Assembly (NCBI RefSeq): GCF_002930105.1
Contig: NZ_PJRN01000011.1
Span: forward strand, 62,001-126,000
Direction of reading: 5' to 3'
Source of the DNA: Billgrantia saliphila
GTDB lineage: Bacteria; Pseudomonadota; Gammaproteobacteria; Pseudomonadales; Halomonadaceae
Length of the DNA stretch: 64,000 bases
Shown piece after piece: positions 48,947 through 58,958 of the stretch (positions within the stretch are counted from its first letter, which is position 1; each line of letters begins with the position of its first letter). A program made the translations under genes and the position numbers. Below the pieces are notes generated by a model that was not told the DNA's origin, ran no database searches, and saw nothing but the letters and a program-made list of their open reading frames with translations.

Positions 48947-48978
48947 ACGACGGCCCCGCCATAAGACGGAGCCGTCGT
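48947..48978 (-). terminator. Probable terminator of the fumarase gene
   Basis: ACGACGGC at 48947-48954 pairs with GCCGTCGT at 48971-48978, with a further partial CCG/CGG pairing inside. It lies 61 bp past the fumarase stop and 45 bp before the cls start. The nearest T-run on the minus strand is about 25 bp beyond, so efficiency is uncertain. Confidence 0.5.
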
Positions 48979-49038
48979 GAGAACCAGTCAAGCGAGAAGC
49001 GCCGGGGACAGGACTGCCCCCGGCCAAGCCGAGCCTCT

Positions 49039-50544
49039 TTACGCGCGCTCGGCGATGATCTCCTTCCACTTGGCGGGGCCGGTCTGGTGCACCGATACCC
49101 CCTGACTGTCTACCGCCACGGTGACCGGCATGTCCTCGACCTCGAACTCGTAGATCGCCTCCATGCCCAGGTCGGCGAATCCCACCACGCGCGATTTCTT
49201 GATCGCCTGTGCCACCAAGTAAGCGGAGCCGCCCACCGCCATCAGGTAGACCGCCTTGTTGTCGCGGATCGCCTCGATGGCAGCCGGCCCTCGCTCGGCC
49301 TTGCCGACCATGCCCAGCAGTCCGGTCTCCTCGAGCATCGTGCGGGTGAACTTGTCCATGCGGGTGGCCGTGGGGGGGGCCGCCGGGCCCACCACCTCGT
49401 CGCGCACCGGGTCTACCGGACCCACGTAGTAGATGAAGCGCCCTTTCAGATCGACCGGCAGCGCCTCGCCCTTGGCAATCATGTCGACCATGCGCTTGTG
49501 GGCAGCGTCACGGCCGGTGAGCAGCTTGCCGTTCAGCAGCAAGGTGTCGCCCGGCTGCCAGGTCTTCACTTCCTCCGGCGTGACGGTGTCAAGGTTGACG
49601 CGCTTGACGTTATCGCCCGCCTCGCGAGTGATCTCCGGCCAATCCTCGAGCCGAGGCGCCGGCAACGCGGCCGGGCCGGTTCCGTCGAGGGTGAAATGGG
49701 CATGGCGCGTGGCGGCGCAGTTGGGAATGATCGCCACCGGCTTGTTGGCGGCGTGGGTCGGATAATCCTTGACCTTGATATCGAGCACCGTGGTCAGCCC
49801 GCCCAGCCCCTGGGCGCCGATACCGCTTTTGTTGACCTTGTCGAACAGCTCCAGGCGAAGCTCTTCGGCACGATTTGACGCACCGTGAGCCTGCAGCTCC
49901 TGAATGTCGATGGGATCGAGCAGCGCTTCCTTGGCCAGTTCCATCGCCTTCTCGGCGGTACCGCCGATGCCGATGCCGAGCATGCCCGGCGGACACCAGC
50001 CGGCACCCATCTTGGGCAGTTGCTCCATGACCCAGTCGACCACATTATCGGAGGGGTTGAGCATGGCGAACTTGGATTTCGCCTCGCTGCCGCCTCCCTT
50101 GGCGGCCACATGCACTTCCACGGTATCGCCCGGCACCAGCTTGTGATGGATCACCGCCGGGGTGTTGTCGCCGGTGTTCTTCCTGGCACCGTCCGGATCG
50201 GCCAGTACCGAGGCCCGCAGCACGTTGTCCGGCAACTGATAGGCGCGGCGAACGCCCTCGTTGATCATGTCGTCGAGGCTCATGTCGGCCTCGAAGCGTA
50301 CGTTCATGCCCACATGAACGAAGACGGTGACGATGCCGGTGTCCTGGCAGATCGGACGGTGCCCCATGGCGCACATGCGCGAATTGATCAGGATTTGGGC
50401 GATGGCGTCCTTCGCCGCCGGGTTCTCCTCCCGCTCGTATGCCGCCGCCATGGCGTCGATGAAATCCTTGGGATGGTAATAGGAGATGTACTGCAGCGCA
50501 TCGGCGACGCTTTGGATCAGGTCGCTCTGGCGAATCACGGTCAT
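49039..50544 (-). CDS. Class I (4Fe-4S) fumarate hydratase
   Basis: This 501-residue fumarase interconverts fumarate and malate. The cluster-ligand Cys residues lie in MGHRPICQDTGIVTVFV, GAGWCPPGMLGIGIGGTA and AIIPNCAATRHAHF. The C-terminal beta domain contains ARMDKFTRTMLEE-type sequence and the typical GPVDPVRDEVVGPA. The ATG at 50544 is chosen from homology; GGAG lies ten bases upstream. It is oxygen-labile by family, and NfuA, SufE and YgfZ encoded in this window would support its cluster. Confidence 0.94.
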   Translation of the reverse strand: MTVIRQSDLIQSVADALQYISYYHPKDFIDAMAAAYEREENPAAKDAIAQILINSRMCAMGHRPICQDTGIVTVFVHVGMNVRFEADMSLDDMINEGVRRAYQLPDNVLRASVLADPDGARKNTGDNTPAVIHHKLVPGDTVEVHVAAKGGGSEAKSKFAMLNPSDNVVDWVMEQLPKMGAGWCPPGMLGIGIGGTAEKAMELAKEALLDPIDIQELQAHGASNRAEELRLELFDKVNKSGIGAQGLGGLTTVLDIKVKDYPTHAANKPVAIIPNCAATRHAHFTLDGTGPAALPAPRLEDWPEITREAGDNVKRVNLDTVTPEEVKTWQPGDTLLLNGKLLTGRDAAHKRMVDMIAKGEALPVDLKGRFIYYVGPVDPVRDEVVGPAAPPTATRMDKFTRTMLEETGLLGMVGKAERGPAAIEAIRDNKAVYLMAVGGSAYLVAQAIKKSRVVGFADLGMEAIYEFEVEDMPVTVAVDSQGVSVHQTGPAKWKEIIAERA

Positions 50545-50620
50545 GAGCAAGGAACTCCTAGGCTTTGTCGGCTTGCCCGCTTCTGCCATCGAACGATGCG
50601 GCGGGCTCGAACGGTGGCGA

Positions 50621-50648
50621 ATTATACCTCATCGCACGATGCTCGACA
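50621..50648 (-). promoter_or_regulatory. Promoter of the fumarase gene with an internal palindrome
   Basis: On the minus strand a perfect TATAAT (50626-50621) lies 16 bp after TGTCGA (50648-50643). The spacer contains the 12-bp palindrome CATCG-CA-CGATG at 50630-50641. That is an ideal position for a repressor to block RNA polymerase. The predicted 5' UTR is about 70 bases. Confidence 0.5.
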
Positions 50649-50710
50649 GACCTTTGCCGCCAAGGTCGAATATGTGTTTAGCCTAAAGAGATAACGGTAT
50701 AAAGTAGAGT

Positions 50711-51532
50711 TCAGCCCGGCTGGCAACGGGGGCAACGGTACAGCCGCCGCGAGGCGGCGGTCTCCCGCGTTATCAAACTGCCGCAGTCGTGGCACGGCAG
50801 CCCATCGCGCTCGTAGACAGCGAAGCGACAAAGGCGCCGGCTCTCGCCTCGCCGGCGCGCGGTGGATACCCATTCGGCGCGATTGGTCACACCCGCCTGC
50901 TCGTAGGCTTGATGCGTCACATCGAGAATGGCACGCGCCAGCAGCGCCAGGCGCTCCTCCCCCAGTTCCGCGGGCTTCTCACTGGGCGAGGCGCCAGCGA
51001 AGAACAGAATCTCGGAGCGCAGGTAGTTGCCGATGCCGGCGAAGAGCGCCTGGTCAAGCAGCAGCCCGCCCAGCCTGCGCCGTGCAAACCGCGGCTCGAG
51101 CAAACGCACCATGACTTGCTTCGGCGTCACACCATGCGTCAACAGATCGGGGCCAAGCCGGGAGAGGAATGGATGCTCATCGAGTCGGTCGGACGGCCAC
51201 AGCGAGACATCCGAAGCGCTGTAGAGACTGGCCGATCGCCCTTCCGCGGTGAGGCGTACCCGCAGCGAGCGCTCAGTGTCGGGCTCGCGCTCGGCGTCAT
51301 GCAGCTTCCAGACGCCATAGAGCTGATTATGGGTATAGAGCACGCGGCCGTCGTCGAAGCGGGTCAGCAGCGCCTTGCCCCAGCTATCCACCACCGTGAC
51401 CTCACGACCCACCAGCGAGTCGGCCTCGGCGGCCAGCTCGGGAAAGGCGAACCACACGGACTCCAGCCGCCTGCCGACGAGCTGCTCGTGTAGACGGTCG
51501 GCAGCGCGGCGAATCTCTGGGCCTTCGGGCAT
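50711..51532 (-). CDS. nei: Endonuclease VIII (Nei)
   Basis: This 273-residue DNA glycosylase/AP lyase removes oxidised pyrimidines. It begins MPEGPEIRRAADRLHEQL, where Pro at mature position 1 is the catalytic nucleophile. The helix-two-turn-helix region is LLLDQALFAGIGNYLRSEIL, and the C-terminal zinc finger has the CHDC and CPRC pairs. The PEGPEI start separates it from MutM/Fpg (PELPEV). It is upstream of the fumarase gene on the same strand. Confidence 0.95.
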   Translation of the reverse strand: MPEGPEIRRAADRLHEQLVGRRLESVWFAFPELAAEADSLVGREVTVVDSWGKALLTRFDDGRVLYTHNQLYGVWKLHDAEREPDTERSLRVRLTAEGRSASLYSASDVSLWPSDRLDEHPFLSRLGPDLLTHGVTPKQVMVRLLEPRFARRRLGGLLLDQALFAGIGNYLRSEILFFAGASPSEKPAELGEERLALLARAILDVTHQAYEQAGVTNRAEWVSTARRRGESRRLCRFAVYERDGLPCHDCGSLITRETAASRRLYRCPRCQPG

Positions 51533-51942
51533 GCGGTATTCCTTACTCTAACGCCGCTCAGGGCTGATCCGGGGACAGGCCTCTGAGGAGGCGCTGTCAA
51601 TACTTCCCTGTACGCTACCGATTCCCTGCTTCGCTCTCGCATCCTGCTCCGCTTGCAGGTCCGGTGCTGGCCATCCATGGCCAGCCCGTTCGGAGCAGTG
51701 CTCCTCACCCCTGGAATCGGACCTCCTCTTCGGCCTGCCCCCGGCGCCCCTCGCTCCGTGGCATTATGACTCCTCGATATACGCCAGAGCATCTGTGGAT
51801 TGGCGTCGCGAGCGAAGAGAGGTTGCCCGCCGCCGGAGCGCAGCAACCGGAGTTGACTTGCTGCACAATGAGATTGCGACGGTCCGACGTTTCGGTACCG
51901 CCAGCGGGCAAGATATCGAGCGCAGCAGGCAATCAACGATGC
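51533..51942. other. Structured non-coding spacer, possible dispersed intergenic repeat
   Basis: I find no credible gene in these 410 bp between nei and uvrB. The stretch contains a near-perfect palindrome at 51666-51685 (GCTGGCCAT, CC, ATGGCCAGC) and a second at 51692-51704 (GGAGCA, G, TGCTCC). It contains several short open frames on both strands but none has a convincing start or family character. The look is that of an intergenic repeat element as found in many copies in related genomes; only one copy is visible here. Confidence 0.45.
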
Positions 51943-53964
51943 CTACCCCAGCGCCAGCTGACGCTCCTTTAACTCATGCAGCCGGTCGCGCAGCCTTGCA
52001 GCCTCCTCGAACTCCAGGTTCTGGGCTGCTTCGAACATGGCGTCCTCAACCCGCGAGACTTCCTTGACGAGGTCCGTCGGCGACAGCTCCGAGAGGTCGT
52101 AAATCGCCGCCCCCTCGGCCACCTTGCGCTCGCCGCGGCGCCCTTTGCCCTTGCGCCCCGGCGCCTGGGCCGCCTCCATGATGTCGGCCACCGAGCGGGT
52201 GACGGTGGTCGGCGTGATTCCGTGCTTCTCGTTGTGGGCGACCTGCTTGGCGCGGCGGCGCTCAGTCTCGTCGATGGCACGGCGCATGGAATCGGTCACG
52301 CGATCGGCGTATAGGATCGCCTTGCCGTGGGCGTTGCGTGCCGCCCGGCCGATGGTCTGGATCAGCGAGCGCTCGTTGCGCAGGAAGCCCTCCTTGTCGG
52401 CATCGAGAATCGTCACCAGCGACACCTCGGGAATGTCGAGCCCTTCGCGCAACAGGTTGATGCCCACCAGTACGTCGAACTTGCCCAACCGCAGATCGCG
52501 AATGATCTCCACCCGCTCAACGGTATCGATGTCGGAGTGCAGGTAGCGCACCCGCACGTCGTGCTCGTCGAGGTATTCGGTGAGGTCCTCGGCCATGCGC
52601 TTGGTCAGCGTGGTGACGAGTACCCGCTCTCCCACCTCGGCACGCAGTCGAATCTCGGAGAGCAGGTCGTCGACCTGGGTCGACGCCGGGCGCACCTCGA
52701 TCTCGGGATCGACCAACCCGGTGGGGCGCACTACCTGCTCCACCACCTGCCCGGCGTGTTCGGCCTCGTAGGGCCCCGGCGTGGCCGAAACGAAGATCGT
52801 CTGCGGGCAGATGCGCTCCCACTCCTCGAAGGTCATCGGGCGGTTGTCCAACGCCGAGGGAAGGCGGAAGCCATACTCCACCAGCGTCTCCTTGCGTGAC
52901 CGATCGCCCTTGTACATGCCGCCGACCTGGGGAACGCTGACGTGGGACTCGTCGATGAACAACAGTGCATCGGCCGGCAGGTAGTCGAAGAAGGTGGGCG
53001 GCGGCTCGCCAGGGTTGCGTCCCGAAAGGTAGCGCGAGTAGTTTTCGATGCCGTTGCAGTAGCCCAGCTCGTTCATCATCTCCAGATCGTAGAGCGTGCG
53101 CTGCTCGAGGCGCTGGGCCTCCACCAGCCGGTCGTTCTTGCGCAGCCACTCCAGGCGCTCGACCAGCTCGGCCTTGATCCGATCGGCGGCCGAGATGATC
53201 GTCTCCCGCGGCGTCACGTAGTGGCTCTTCGGGTAGATGGTCATGCGCGGTACGTGGCCGCGCACCTCGCCGGTGAGCGGGTCGAACAGACGGATCGAGT
53301 CGATCTCGTCGTCGAACAGTTCGACCCGCACCGCCTCCTCGTCGGAATCGGCCGGGTAGATGTCGATCACGTCACCACGAACGCGGTAAGTGCCGCGCTT
53401 GAAGTCCATGTCATTGCGCGTGTATTGCAGCTCCGCCAGACGACGCAGGAACGAGCGCTGGTCGATCAGCTCGCCGCGGGTGAAGTGCAGGCGCATCTTC
53501 AAGTACTGGTCGGGGTCGCCGAGGCCGTAGATCGCCGAGACCGAAACCACGATCAGCGCGTCGCGTCTTTCCAGCAGTGCCTTGGTCGCCGACAGACGCA
53601 TCTGCTCGATATGGTCGTTGATCGAGGCGTCCTTCTCGATGAAGGTATCCGACGAGGGAACGTAGGCTTCCGGCTGATAGTAGTCGTAGTAGGAGACGAA
53701 ATACTCGATGGCGTTGTCGGGGAAGAAGGACTTGAACTCGCCGTAGAGCTGGGCGGCGAGCGTCTTGTTGGGCGCCATGACGATGGTCGGGCGCTGCAAC
53801 CGTTCGACCACGTTGGCCATGGTGAAAGTCTTGCCGGAGCCGGTCACACCGAGCAGCGTCTGATGCGCCAGTCCGGCCTCCAGCCCCTTGATCAGGCCTT
53901 CGATGGCGCCAGGCTGGTCGCCGGCGGGCTTGAAGTTGGCATTGAGGCGAAACGGCTTGCTCAT
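51943..53964 (-). CDS. uvrB: Excinuclease ABC subunit UvrB
   Basis: This 673-residue helicase-like subunit verifies damage in nucleotide excision repair. Walker A is [18 protein letters not shown], the beta-hairpin region is [15 protein letters not shown], and the DEAD-type box is [12 protein letters not shown]. Motif VI appears in [20 protein letters not shown]. The C-terminal UVR domain that binds UvrC is [19 protein letters not shown]-like. The ATG at 53964 has GGAGT upstream; a GTG-type extension to 53991 is unlikely. Confidence 0.97.
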   Translation of the reverse strand: MSKPFRLNANFKPAGDQPGAIEGLIKGLEAGLAHQTLLGVTGSGKTFTMANVVERLQRPTIVMAPNKTLAAQLYGEFKSFFPDNAIEYFVSYYDYYQPEAYVPSSDTFIEKDASINDHIEQMRLSATKALLERRDALIVVSVSAIYGLGDPDQYLKMRLHFTRGELIDQRSFLRRLAELQYTRNDMDFKRGTYRVRGDVIDIYPADSDEEAVRVELFDDEIDSIRLFDPLTGEVRGHVPRMTIYPKSHYVTPRETIISAADRIKAELVERLEWLRKNDRLVEAQRLEQRTLYDLEMMNELGYCNGIENYSRYLSGRNPGEPPPTFFDYLPADALLFIDESHVSVPQVGGMYKGDRSRKETLVEYGFRLPSALDNRPMTFEEWERICPQTIFVSATPGPYEAEHAGQVVEQVVRPTGLVDPEIEVRPASTQVDDLLSEIRLRAEVGERVLVTTLTKRMAEDLTEYLDEHDVRVRYLHSDIDTVERVEIIRDLRLGKFDVLVGINLLREGLDIPEVSLVTILDADKEGFLRNERSLIQTIGRAARNAHGKAILYADRVTDSMRRAIDETERRRAKQVAHNEKHGITPTTVTRSVADIMEAAQAPGRKGKGRRGERKVAEGAAIYDLSELSPTDLVKEVSRVEDAMFEAAQNLEFEEAARLRDRLHELKERQLALG

Positions 53965-54051
53965 GGTGACTCCGAGCGGATGACCAGGCACCGTGCGGCG
54001 CCTGGATGAACGTACCGATATCGGTGAGACAGTATAAGGCCGTTTCGCGAC

Positions 54052-54480
54052 CTACGCTTCGGCGACATCGGTGGCGCGGGTGGTGACCTCGACGGTGGCA
54101 CTGGTCATGAGCCGGTGGATCGGGCATTTGTGGCTGATCTCTTCCAGCCTGTCGCGCTGCACCGCGTCCACGATGCCGTGAAAGGTCATGACCACTTCGA
54201 GTCGGTAAGTGCCCTTGCGTTCCTCGCTGTCGTCGCGATTGACCCGAACGCTGATGCCCTCGAGCGGCCACTGCTTGCGCTGGGCGTACATCTGCGCGGT
54301 AATCGCCTTGCAGGCGCCCAGCGACAGATCGAAGTAGTCGTGCGGGTCAGGTGCACTGCCCTCGCCGCCGAAGGCCTTGGGCACATCGACATGCAAGTCC
54401 TCGAATCCTTGGATCCGTACCCTCTGGCGCAGGGCGCCGTTGCGCTCACTGACGATCTCGATGGTCTGCTTCATTGCCAA
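54052..54480 (-). CDS. OsmC-family peroxide-detoxifying protein
   Basis: This 142-residue OsmC/Ohr-superfamily protein has the two redox cysteines in LSLGACKAITAQMYAQRK and EEISHKCPIHRLM. Relatives reduce organic hydroperoxides using lipoyl or thiol donors. Its start is 13 bp after the stop of a small HMA-fold gene, so the two are co-transcribed. Which peroxide it acts on is not evident. Confidence 0.9.
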   Translation of the reverse strand: MAMKQTIEIVSERNGALRQRVRIQGFEDLHVDVPKAFGGEGSAPDPHDYFDLSLGACKAITAQMYAQRKQWPLEGISVRVNRDDSEERKGTYRLEVVMTFHGIVDAVQRDRLEEISHKCPIHRLMTSATVEVTTRATDVAEA

Positions 54481-54493
54481 GGTTCCCGACTGG

Positions 54494-54694
54494 TCATTTG
54501 ACTTCGATCGGCAGGCCGAGAGCCTTGACGGCTCTAATCAGCGCCTCACGGCTCACTCTTCCCTCGACATCGGCTCCGTGGCGGCCGACCTCGGCGCTCT
54601 CGACGCCATCCACCATCATCAGGGCCGTGGTTATGCGATTGATCTGATCGGCGTTCTCCACGCCACTGAAGCTCAGCGACTGCTGCTGTGCCAT
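54494..54694 (-). CDS. Small HMA-fold protein lacking the metal-binding CxxC
   Basis: This 66-residue protein fits the ferredoxin-like heavy-metal-associated (CopZ) domain over its full length, with the beta-alpha-beta pattern LSFSGVENADQINRITTALM, VDGVESAEVG and ALIRAVKALGLPIEV. The loop that normally reads GMTCxxC is GVENADQ; the protein contains no cysteine at all. It therefore cannot bind copper in the usual way. It is co-transcribed with the OsmC-family gene. Confidence 0.75.
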   Translation of the reverse strand: MAQQQSLSFSGVENADQINRITTALMMVDGVESAEVGRHGADVEGRVSREALIRAVKALGLPIEVK

Positions 54695-54833
54695 GCAAGA
54701 CTCCCGGTGGCAGGCTTAAAGCAGGCTTGAGTCTATCACGGCCCCAGCAACGCGCCAGCCGCTTGCATTCCATCGCTACTGCCCACATACCATGGCATGA
54801 CACTCCCCGACACGATGACCTGGAGCCACAGGC

Positions 54834-55874
54834 ATGAACGATTGGATTACCGCCCTGGAGGGGCGACGCGTGAGCGAGACACAGGTCGAATTCGATACAC
54901 CCGAGCCGGCCCGTCAGACCATGCAAGGGACCGCGATGGCCCCGCTGGTCCATCTGGGGATTCTCGACGTGAGCGGTGCCGGCGCCGACAAGCTGCTGCA
55001 GGGGCAGACCAGTGCCCAGGTCGATCTCGCCAATGGCGACTTCGCCCCGCTGACCAGCTTCTGCACCCCCAAGGGGCGCATGCTGGCCAATGCCCAGCTA
55101 ATGCGTGTCAGTGAGGATCGTTACCGCCTGATCCTGCATCGCGAGTTGATCGAGCCGCTGCGCGATCATCTCAAGAAGTTCGCTCCCTTCTACAAGACCG
55201 AGCTCGCCATTCGCGACGACCTGGCCCTGCTGGGACTGATCGGCAAGGAGGCCGAGGCCTTGGCGGAAGTTCGCTTCGACCTCACTCCGCCCGCCGTCTG
55301 GCATCAGGCCGGCGATGGCGAGCGCCAGCTCCTCGCTCACCCCGGCCCGCAGCCGCGGCTGCTGATCTGCCTGCCGGAAGCCCAGGCCAGCGAGACTTTT
55401 CGACAACTGAGCGCCCAGGCGGTACCGGTCGGCAACGCTGTGTGGCGCCTGCATGACATCCAGGCCGGGATCGCGTGGCTGACCCGAGCCCACTACGATG
55501 CCCTACTGCCGCAGATGATCAACTGGGAGGCATTGGGTGGCGTCAGCTTCAAGAAAGGCTGCTACACCGGCCAGGAAGTCGTGGCTCGCGCCCATTTCCG
55601 CGGCCAAGTGAAGAAGCGCCTGGCACGGGCCCAGCTCGAAGGCGATCGCCGGCCCGAACTCGGTGCGGCGGTGATCGACGAGAACGGCAAGAGCGTGGGA
55701 GAGGTGGTCGCCGCGGAACTCGACGCCTACGGTCAGGCCGAGGTGCTGGCTGTCCTCACCACCCGGGAGGAGATCGGTCCGCTGAGCGTAGACGACCAGG
55801 CCATCAAGCTGTTGAAGCTGCCCTACCCCATCGAGCGACTCGATCCGGAGAACTTGGCCAAGGCCGCTGTCTAG
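54834..55874 (+). CDS. ygfZ: Folate-binding Fe-S maturation protein YgfZ
   Basis: This 346-residue GcvT-like protein assists repair or assembly of certain Fe-S clusters using folate. The family signature with its conserved Cys is FKKGCYTGQEVVARAHF (residues about 240-256). The N-terminal part contains LDVSGAGADKLLQGQTSAQV. The stop shares a CTAG tetranucleotide with the convergent tatD gene. Confidence 0.94.
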   Translation: MNDWITALEGRRVSETQVEFDTPEPARQTMQGTAMAPLVHLGILDVSGAGADKLLQGQTSAQVDLANGDFAPLTSFCTPKGRMLANAQLMRVSEDRYRLILHRELIEPLRDHLKKFAPFYKTELAIRDDLALLGLIGKEAEALAEVRFDLTPPAVWHQAGDGERQLLAHPGPQPRLLICLPEAQASETFRQLSAQAVPVGNAVWRLHDIQAGIAWLTRAHYDALLPQMINWEALGGVSFKKGCYTGQEVVARAHFRGQVKKRLARAQLEGDRRPELGAAVIDENGKSVGEVVAAELDAYGQAEVLAVLTTREEIGPLSVDDQAIKLLKLPYPIERLDPENLAKAAV

Positions 55875-56638
55875 GCCTCATCGAGACCGAAGACCCGTCT
55901 CGCGGTCACCGTGCTCTGCGCGGCGATCGCCTCCGGCGCCTCCCCTCGCAGCTTCGCTACCATGTCGCATACCTGGACGATGCGTGCCGGCTCGTTACGC
56001 TGCCCCTGATAGCCGCACAGGGGCATGTCCGGACTGTCGGTTTCCAGTACGAAACCGTCCTCCGGTAGGCTCTTCACCGCGCGCCAAAGGCGTTGGGCGC
56101 GCTCATAGGTAACGGCGCCGCCCAGGCCCACCACGAACCCGAGGTCGAGAAATTTCCATGCCTGGTCTGGCGAGCCGGCGAAGGCGTGAATCAGTCCGCC
56201 CGCCGGCAGGTCGAGCTGACGCAGGCGCTTGGAAACTTTGTCGTTGGCGTGTACGCAGTGGATCACCACCGGCAATTGACGAGACTTGGCCAGGCGCAGC
56301 TGGGTGTTGAACAGCTCCCACTGATCGTCCAGGGTCTCCTCGAAGCGGGCGTCGATGCCGCACTCGCCCAGCGCCCTCACCTCGGGATGCGCGTCGAGCG
56401 TTTCAGCCAGCGCCTCGACATCGCCGTCATGGTGTTCGTGCATGAAATAGGGATGCAGGCCCAGGCTGATGTGGACGTCCTCGCGCTCGCCAAGCGCCAA
56501 TACGGCGGGCCACCGATGGCGAGTCGTGCCGGGGACCATGAAGTGGCCCACGCCCGCACTTCTGGCGCGCTCGAACATCGCCTCGCGGTCATCGTCGAAG
56601 GCTTCGAAGTCGAGATGGCAGTGTGCATCGATCAACAT
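55871..56638 (-). CDS. TatD-family metal-dependent DNase/hydrolase
   Basis: This 255-residue TIM-barrel amidohydrolase has the metal ligands in LIDAHCHLDFEAF, LGECGIDARFEE, VVIHCVHANDK, IHAFAGSPDQAW and LETDSPDMPL. TatD proteins are 3'-5' exonucleases implicated in quality control of DNA. Among paralogues (TatD, YcfH, YjjV) the sequence is closest to the YjjV-like group, but that is not firm. It is 49 bp downstream of mscL. Confidence 0.9.
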   Translation of the reverse strand: MLIDAHCHLDFEAFDDDREAMFERARSAGVGHFMVPGTTRHRWPAVLALGEREDVHISLGLHPYFMHEHHDGDVEALAETLDAHPEVRALGECGIDARFEETLDDQWELFNTQLRLAKSRQLPVVIHCVHANDKVSKRLRQLDLPAGGLIHAFAGSPDQAWKFLDLGFVVGLGGAVTYERAQRLWRAVKSLPEDGFVLETDSPDMPLCGYQGQRNEPARIVQVCDMVAKLRGEAPEAIAAQSTVTARRVFGLDEA

Positions 56639-56687
56639 CCGTGTCGTGCTCCGTTGCGGCGTGGGAAATAGTCCGACGGGCTCCGCG

Positions 56688-57164
56688 TCACTCCGGCTCG
56701 GGCTGCTGCGAGGTACAAGCCGGGCAGCGCGTGGCCGGCAGCGGAATCTTGCTCAGGCAGTACGGGCAATCCTTGACCGTGGGTGCCGCCACCGCCTCGG
56801 GCGGATAGGCGAGATTCTTGAGCCGGTTGATGTTGCGAATCAGCAGAAAGGTGGCAAAGGCCACGATCAGGAACGACAGTAGCGCATTGAGGAACAGGCC
56901 GTAGTTGAGGGTCACCGCCCCGGCCGCCTGGGCCTGTTCCAGGGTGTGGTAGACCACGTCGCCGGGAGCCTCGCGCAGCACCAGGAACTGATTGGTGAAG
57001 TTCATCCCTCCCGTCGCCAGGCCAATCAGCGGGGTGAATACATCCTTCACCAAGCTGTTGACGATGGAGGTGAAGGCGGCCCCGATGATGATCCCCACCG
57101 CCATGTCCACGACGTTGCCCTTGACCGCGAATTCACGAAACTCCTTCAGCATCTTCGATGCCAT
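56688..57164 (-). CDS. mscL: Large-conductance mechanosensitive channel MscL with a C-terminal zinc-ribbon-like tail
   Basis: This 158-residue channel opens on hypo-osmotic shock to release solutes. TM1 is [20 protein letters not shown] and TM2 is [20 protein letters not shown]. The C-terminus extends about 20 residues beyond E. coli MscL with CPYC (near residue 134) and CPAC (near residue 149), a likely zinc-binding ribbon seen in a subset of MscL proteins. In an ectoine producer this channel would vent the solute on dilution. Confidence 0.95.
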   Translation of the reverse strand: MASKMLKEFREFAVKGNVVDMAVGIIIGAAFTSIVNSLVKDVFTPLIGLATGGMNFTNQFLVLREAPGDVVYHTLEQAQAAGAVTLNYGLFLNALLSFLIVAFATFLLIRNINRLKNLAYPPEAVAAPTVKDCPYCLSKIPLPATRCPACTSQQPEPE

Positions 57165-57220
57165 GCGTTCCCTTCTCCCTTCAGCAGCTCATATCGCCAT
57201 GCCCGTAGTACTCGCCAATC

Positions 57221-58810
57221 TCAATGCTCGCGGGTGGCGGCAAAGCGAATCTCCGGCCAACGCTCCTGGGTCATCTGAAGGTTGACCCTCGTGGGAGCAA
57301 TGTAGGTCAGGTAACCACCGCCATCCAGCGCCAGGTTGGCGCTCGCCTTGCGCTTGAACTCCTCGAGCTTGCGGGTATCGTCACTGTAGACCCAGCGCGC
57401 GGTCTGCACGTTGACCGGCTCGTAGACGCAGTCGACCTTGTACTCCTCCTTGAGCCGGTGGGCGACCACGTCGAACTGCAGGGTACCCACGGCGCCGAGG
57501 ATCAGGTCGTTGTTGTCCAGCGGCTGGAACAACTGCGTGGCGCCCTCTTCCGAAAGCTGCTGGAGCCCCTTCTGCAGCGCCTTGAGTTTGAGCGGATCCT
57601 TGAGCTGCACGCGCTTGAACAGCTCCGGGGCGAAGTGGGGAATCCCGGTGAAGCGCATGTCCTCGCCGGTGGTGAAGGTATCGCCGATCTGGATCGTGCC
57701 GTGATTGTGCAGGCCGATGATATCGCCGGGCCAGGCCTCCTCCACGTGGGAGCGGTCGGAGGCCATGAAGGTCAGCGCATCGGCGATCTTCACATCCTTG
57801 CCGATGCGCACATGGCGCATCTTCATGTTCTTCTCGTACTTGCCCGAGCAGACTCGCAGGAAAGCGATGCGATCTCGATGCTTGGGATCCATGTTGGCCT
57901 GGATCTTGAACACGAACCCGGTGAAGCGACCGTCTTCGGCCTCAACGCTGCGCGCATCGGTCTCGCGCGACTGGGGCGGCGGCGCATACTCGACGAAGCC
58001 GTCGAGCATCTCGCGCACGCCGAAGTTGCCCATCGCGGTACCGAAGTAGACCGGTGTCAGCTCGCCGCGCAGGTAGGCGGCGTGATCGAACGGATGGGAG
58101 GCGCCACGCACCAGCTCCACTTCCATGCGCAGCTCCTCGGCCACGTCCGCGCCCAGCACCGCGTCGACCTCAGGGTTGTCGAGCCCTGCGATACGCTTGT
58201 CGTCGGGAATGCGGCTGCCTTGCCCCTGGGTGTAGAGATGGATGACGTCGTTATAGAGGTGATAGACCCCCTTGAAGTGGCGCCCCATGCCGATCGGCCA
58301 TGTCATCGGTGCACACTGGATGTCGAGCACCGTCTCCACCTCGTCCATCACCTCGATGGGATCGCGGATATCGCGATCAATCTTGTTGACGAAGGTGAGG
58401 ATCGGCGTGGTGCGCAACCGGCAGACCTCCATCAGCTTGATGGTTCGCGCCTCGACGCCCTTGGCACCGTCGATCACCATCAGCGCCGAGTCCACCGCCG
58501 TCAGCGTGCGGTAGGTATCCTCGGAAAAATCCTCGTGCCCGGGAGTATCGAGCAGATTGACGATGCGTCCGCCATAGGGGAACTGCATCACCGAGGTCGT
58601 CACCGAGATACCCCGCTCCTGTTCCATCTTCATCCAGTCGGAGGTGGCGTGGCGGTCGTTGCGCTTGCTCTTCACCGAGCCCGCCAGCTGAATCGCGTTT
58701 CCGAACAGCAGCATCTTTTCGGTGATGGTGGTCTTGCCCGCGTCGGGGTGCGAGATGATGGCAAAGGTTCTGCGCAGCCCGACTTCTCGGGCCAAATCGG
58801 CTTCAGACAT
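57221..58810 (-). CDS. prfC: Peptide chain release factor 3
   Basis: This 529-residue translational GTPase recycles release factors RF1 and RF2. G1 is [19 protein letters not shown]3 is [16 protein letters not shown] and G4 is TFVNKIDRD. Domains II and III follow, and the length matches RF3. It is the first gene of prfC-mscL-tatD and is divergent from the redox sensor kinase gene. Confidence 0.97.
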   Translation of the reverse strand: MSEADLAREVGLRRTFAIISHPDAGKTTITEKMLLFGNAIQLAGSVKSKRNDRHATSDWMKMEQERGISVTTSVMQFPYGGRIVNLLDTPGHEDFSEDTYRTLTAVDSALMVIDGAKGVEARTIKLMEVCRLRTTPILTFVNKIDRDIRDPIEVMDEVETVLDIQCAPMTWPIGMGRHFKGVYHLYNDVIHLYTQGQGSRIPDDKRIAGLDNPEVDAVLGADVAEELRMEVELVRGASHPFDHAAYLRGELTPVYFGTAMGNFGVREMLDGFVEYAPPPQSRETDARSVEAEDGRFTGFVFKIQANMDPKHRDRIAFLRVCSGKYEKNMKMRHVRIGKDVKIADALTFMASDRSHVEEAWPGDIIGLHNHGTIQIGDTFTTGEDMRFTGIPHFAPELFKRVQLKDPLKLKALQKGLQQLSEEGATQLFQPLDNNDLILGAVGTLQFDVVAHRLKEEYKVDCVYEPVNVQTARWVYSDDTRKLEEFKRKASANLALDGGGYLTYIAPTRVNLQMTQERWPEIRFAATREH

Positions 58811-58958
58811 CAGGTTAGAATCGTCGTCATGGCACCGGCGAGGCGATGCGTGAATGGATTGGCACGCATTCTACGGCTTTGCCCCGCACAGTTGTAGGGC
58901 AGCGGCGAGAAAGGGCATGAGACGGTATCATGGCGACACGAACGTTCCAGGAGCAGCC

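Noticed and set aside
57224-58897. 557-codon open frame antisense to prfC
   Set aside because: RF3 motifs on the minus strand are unmistakable; the opposite frame shows no domain.
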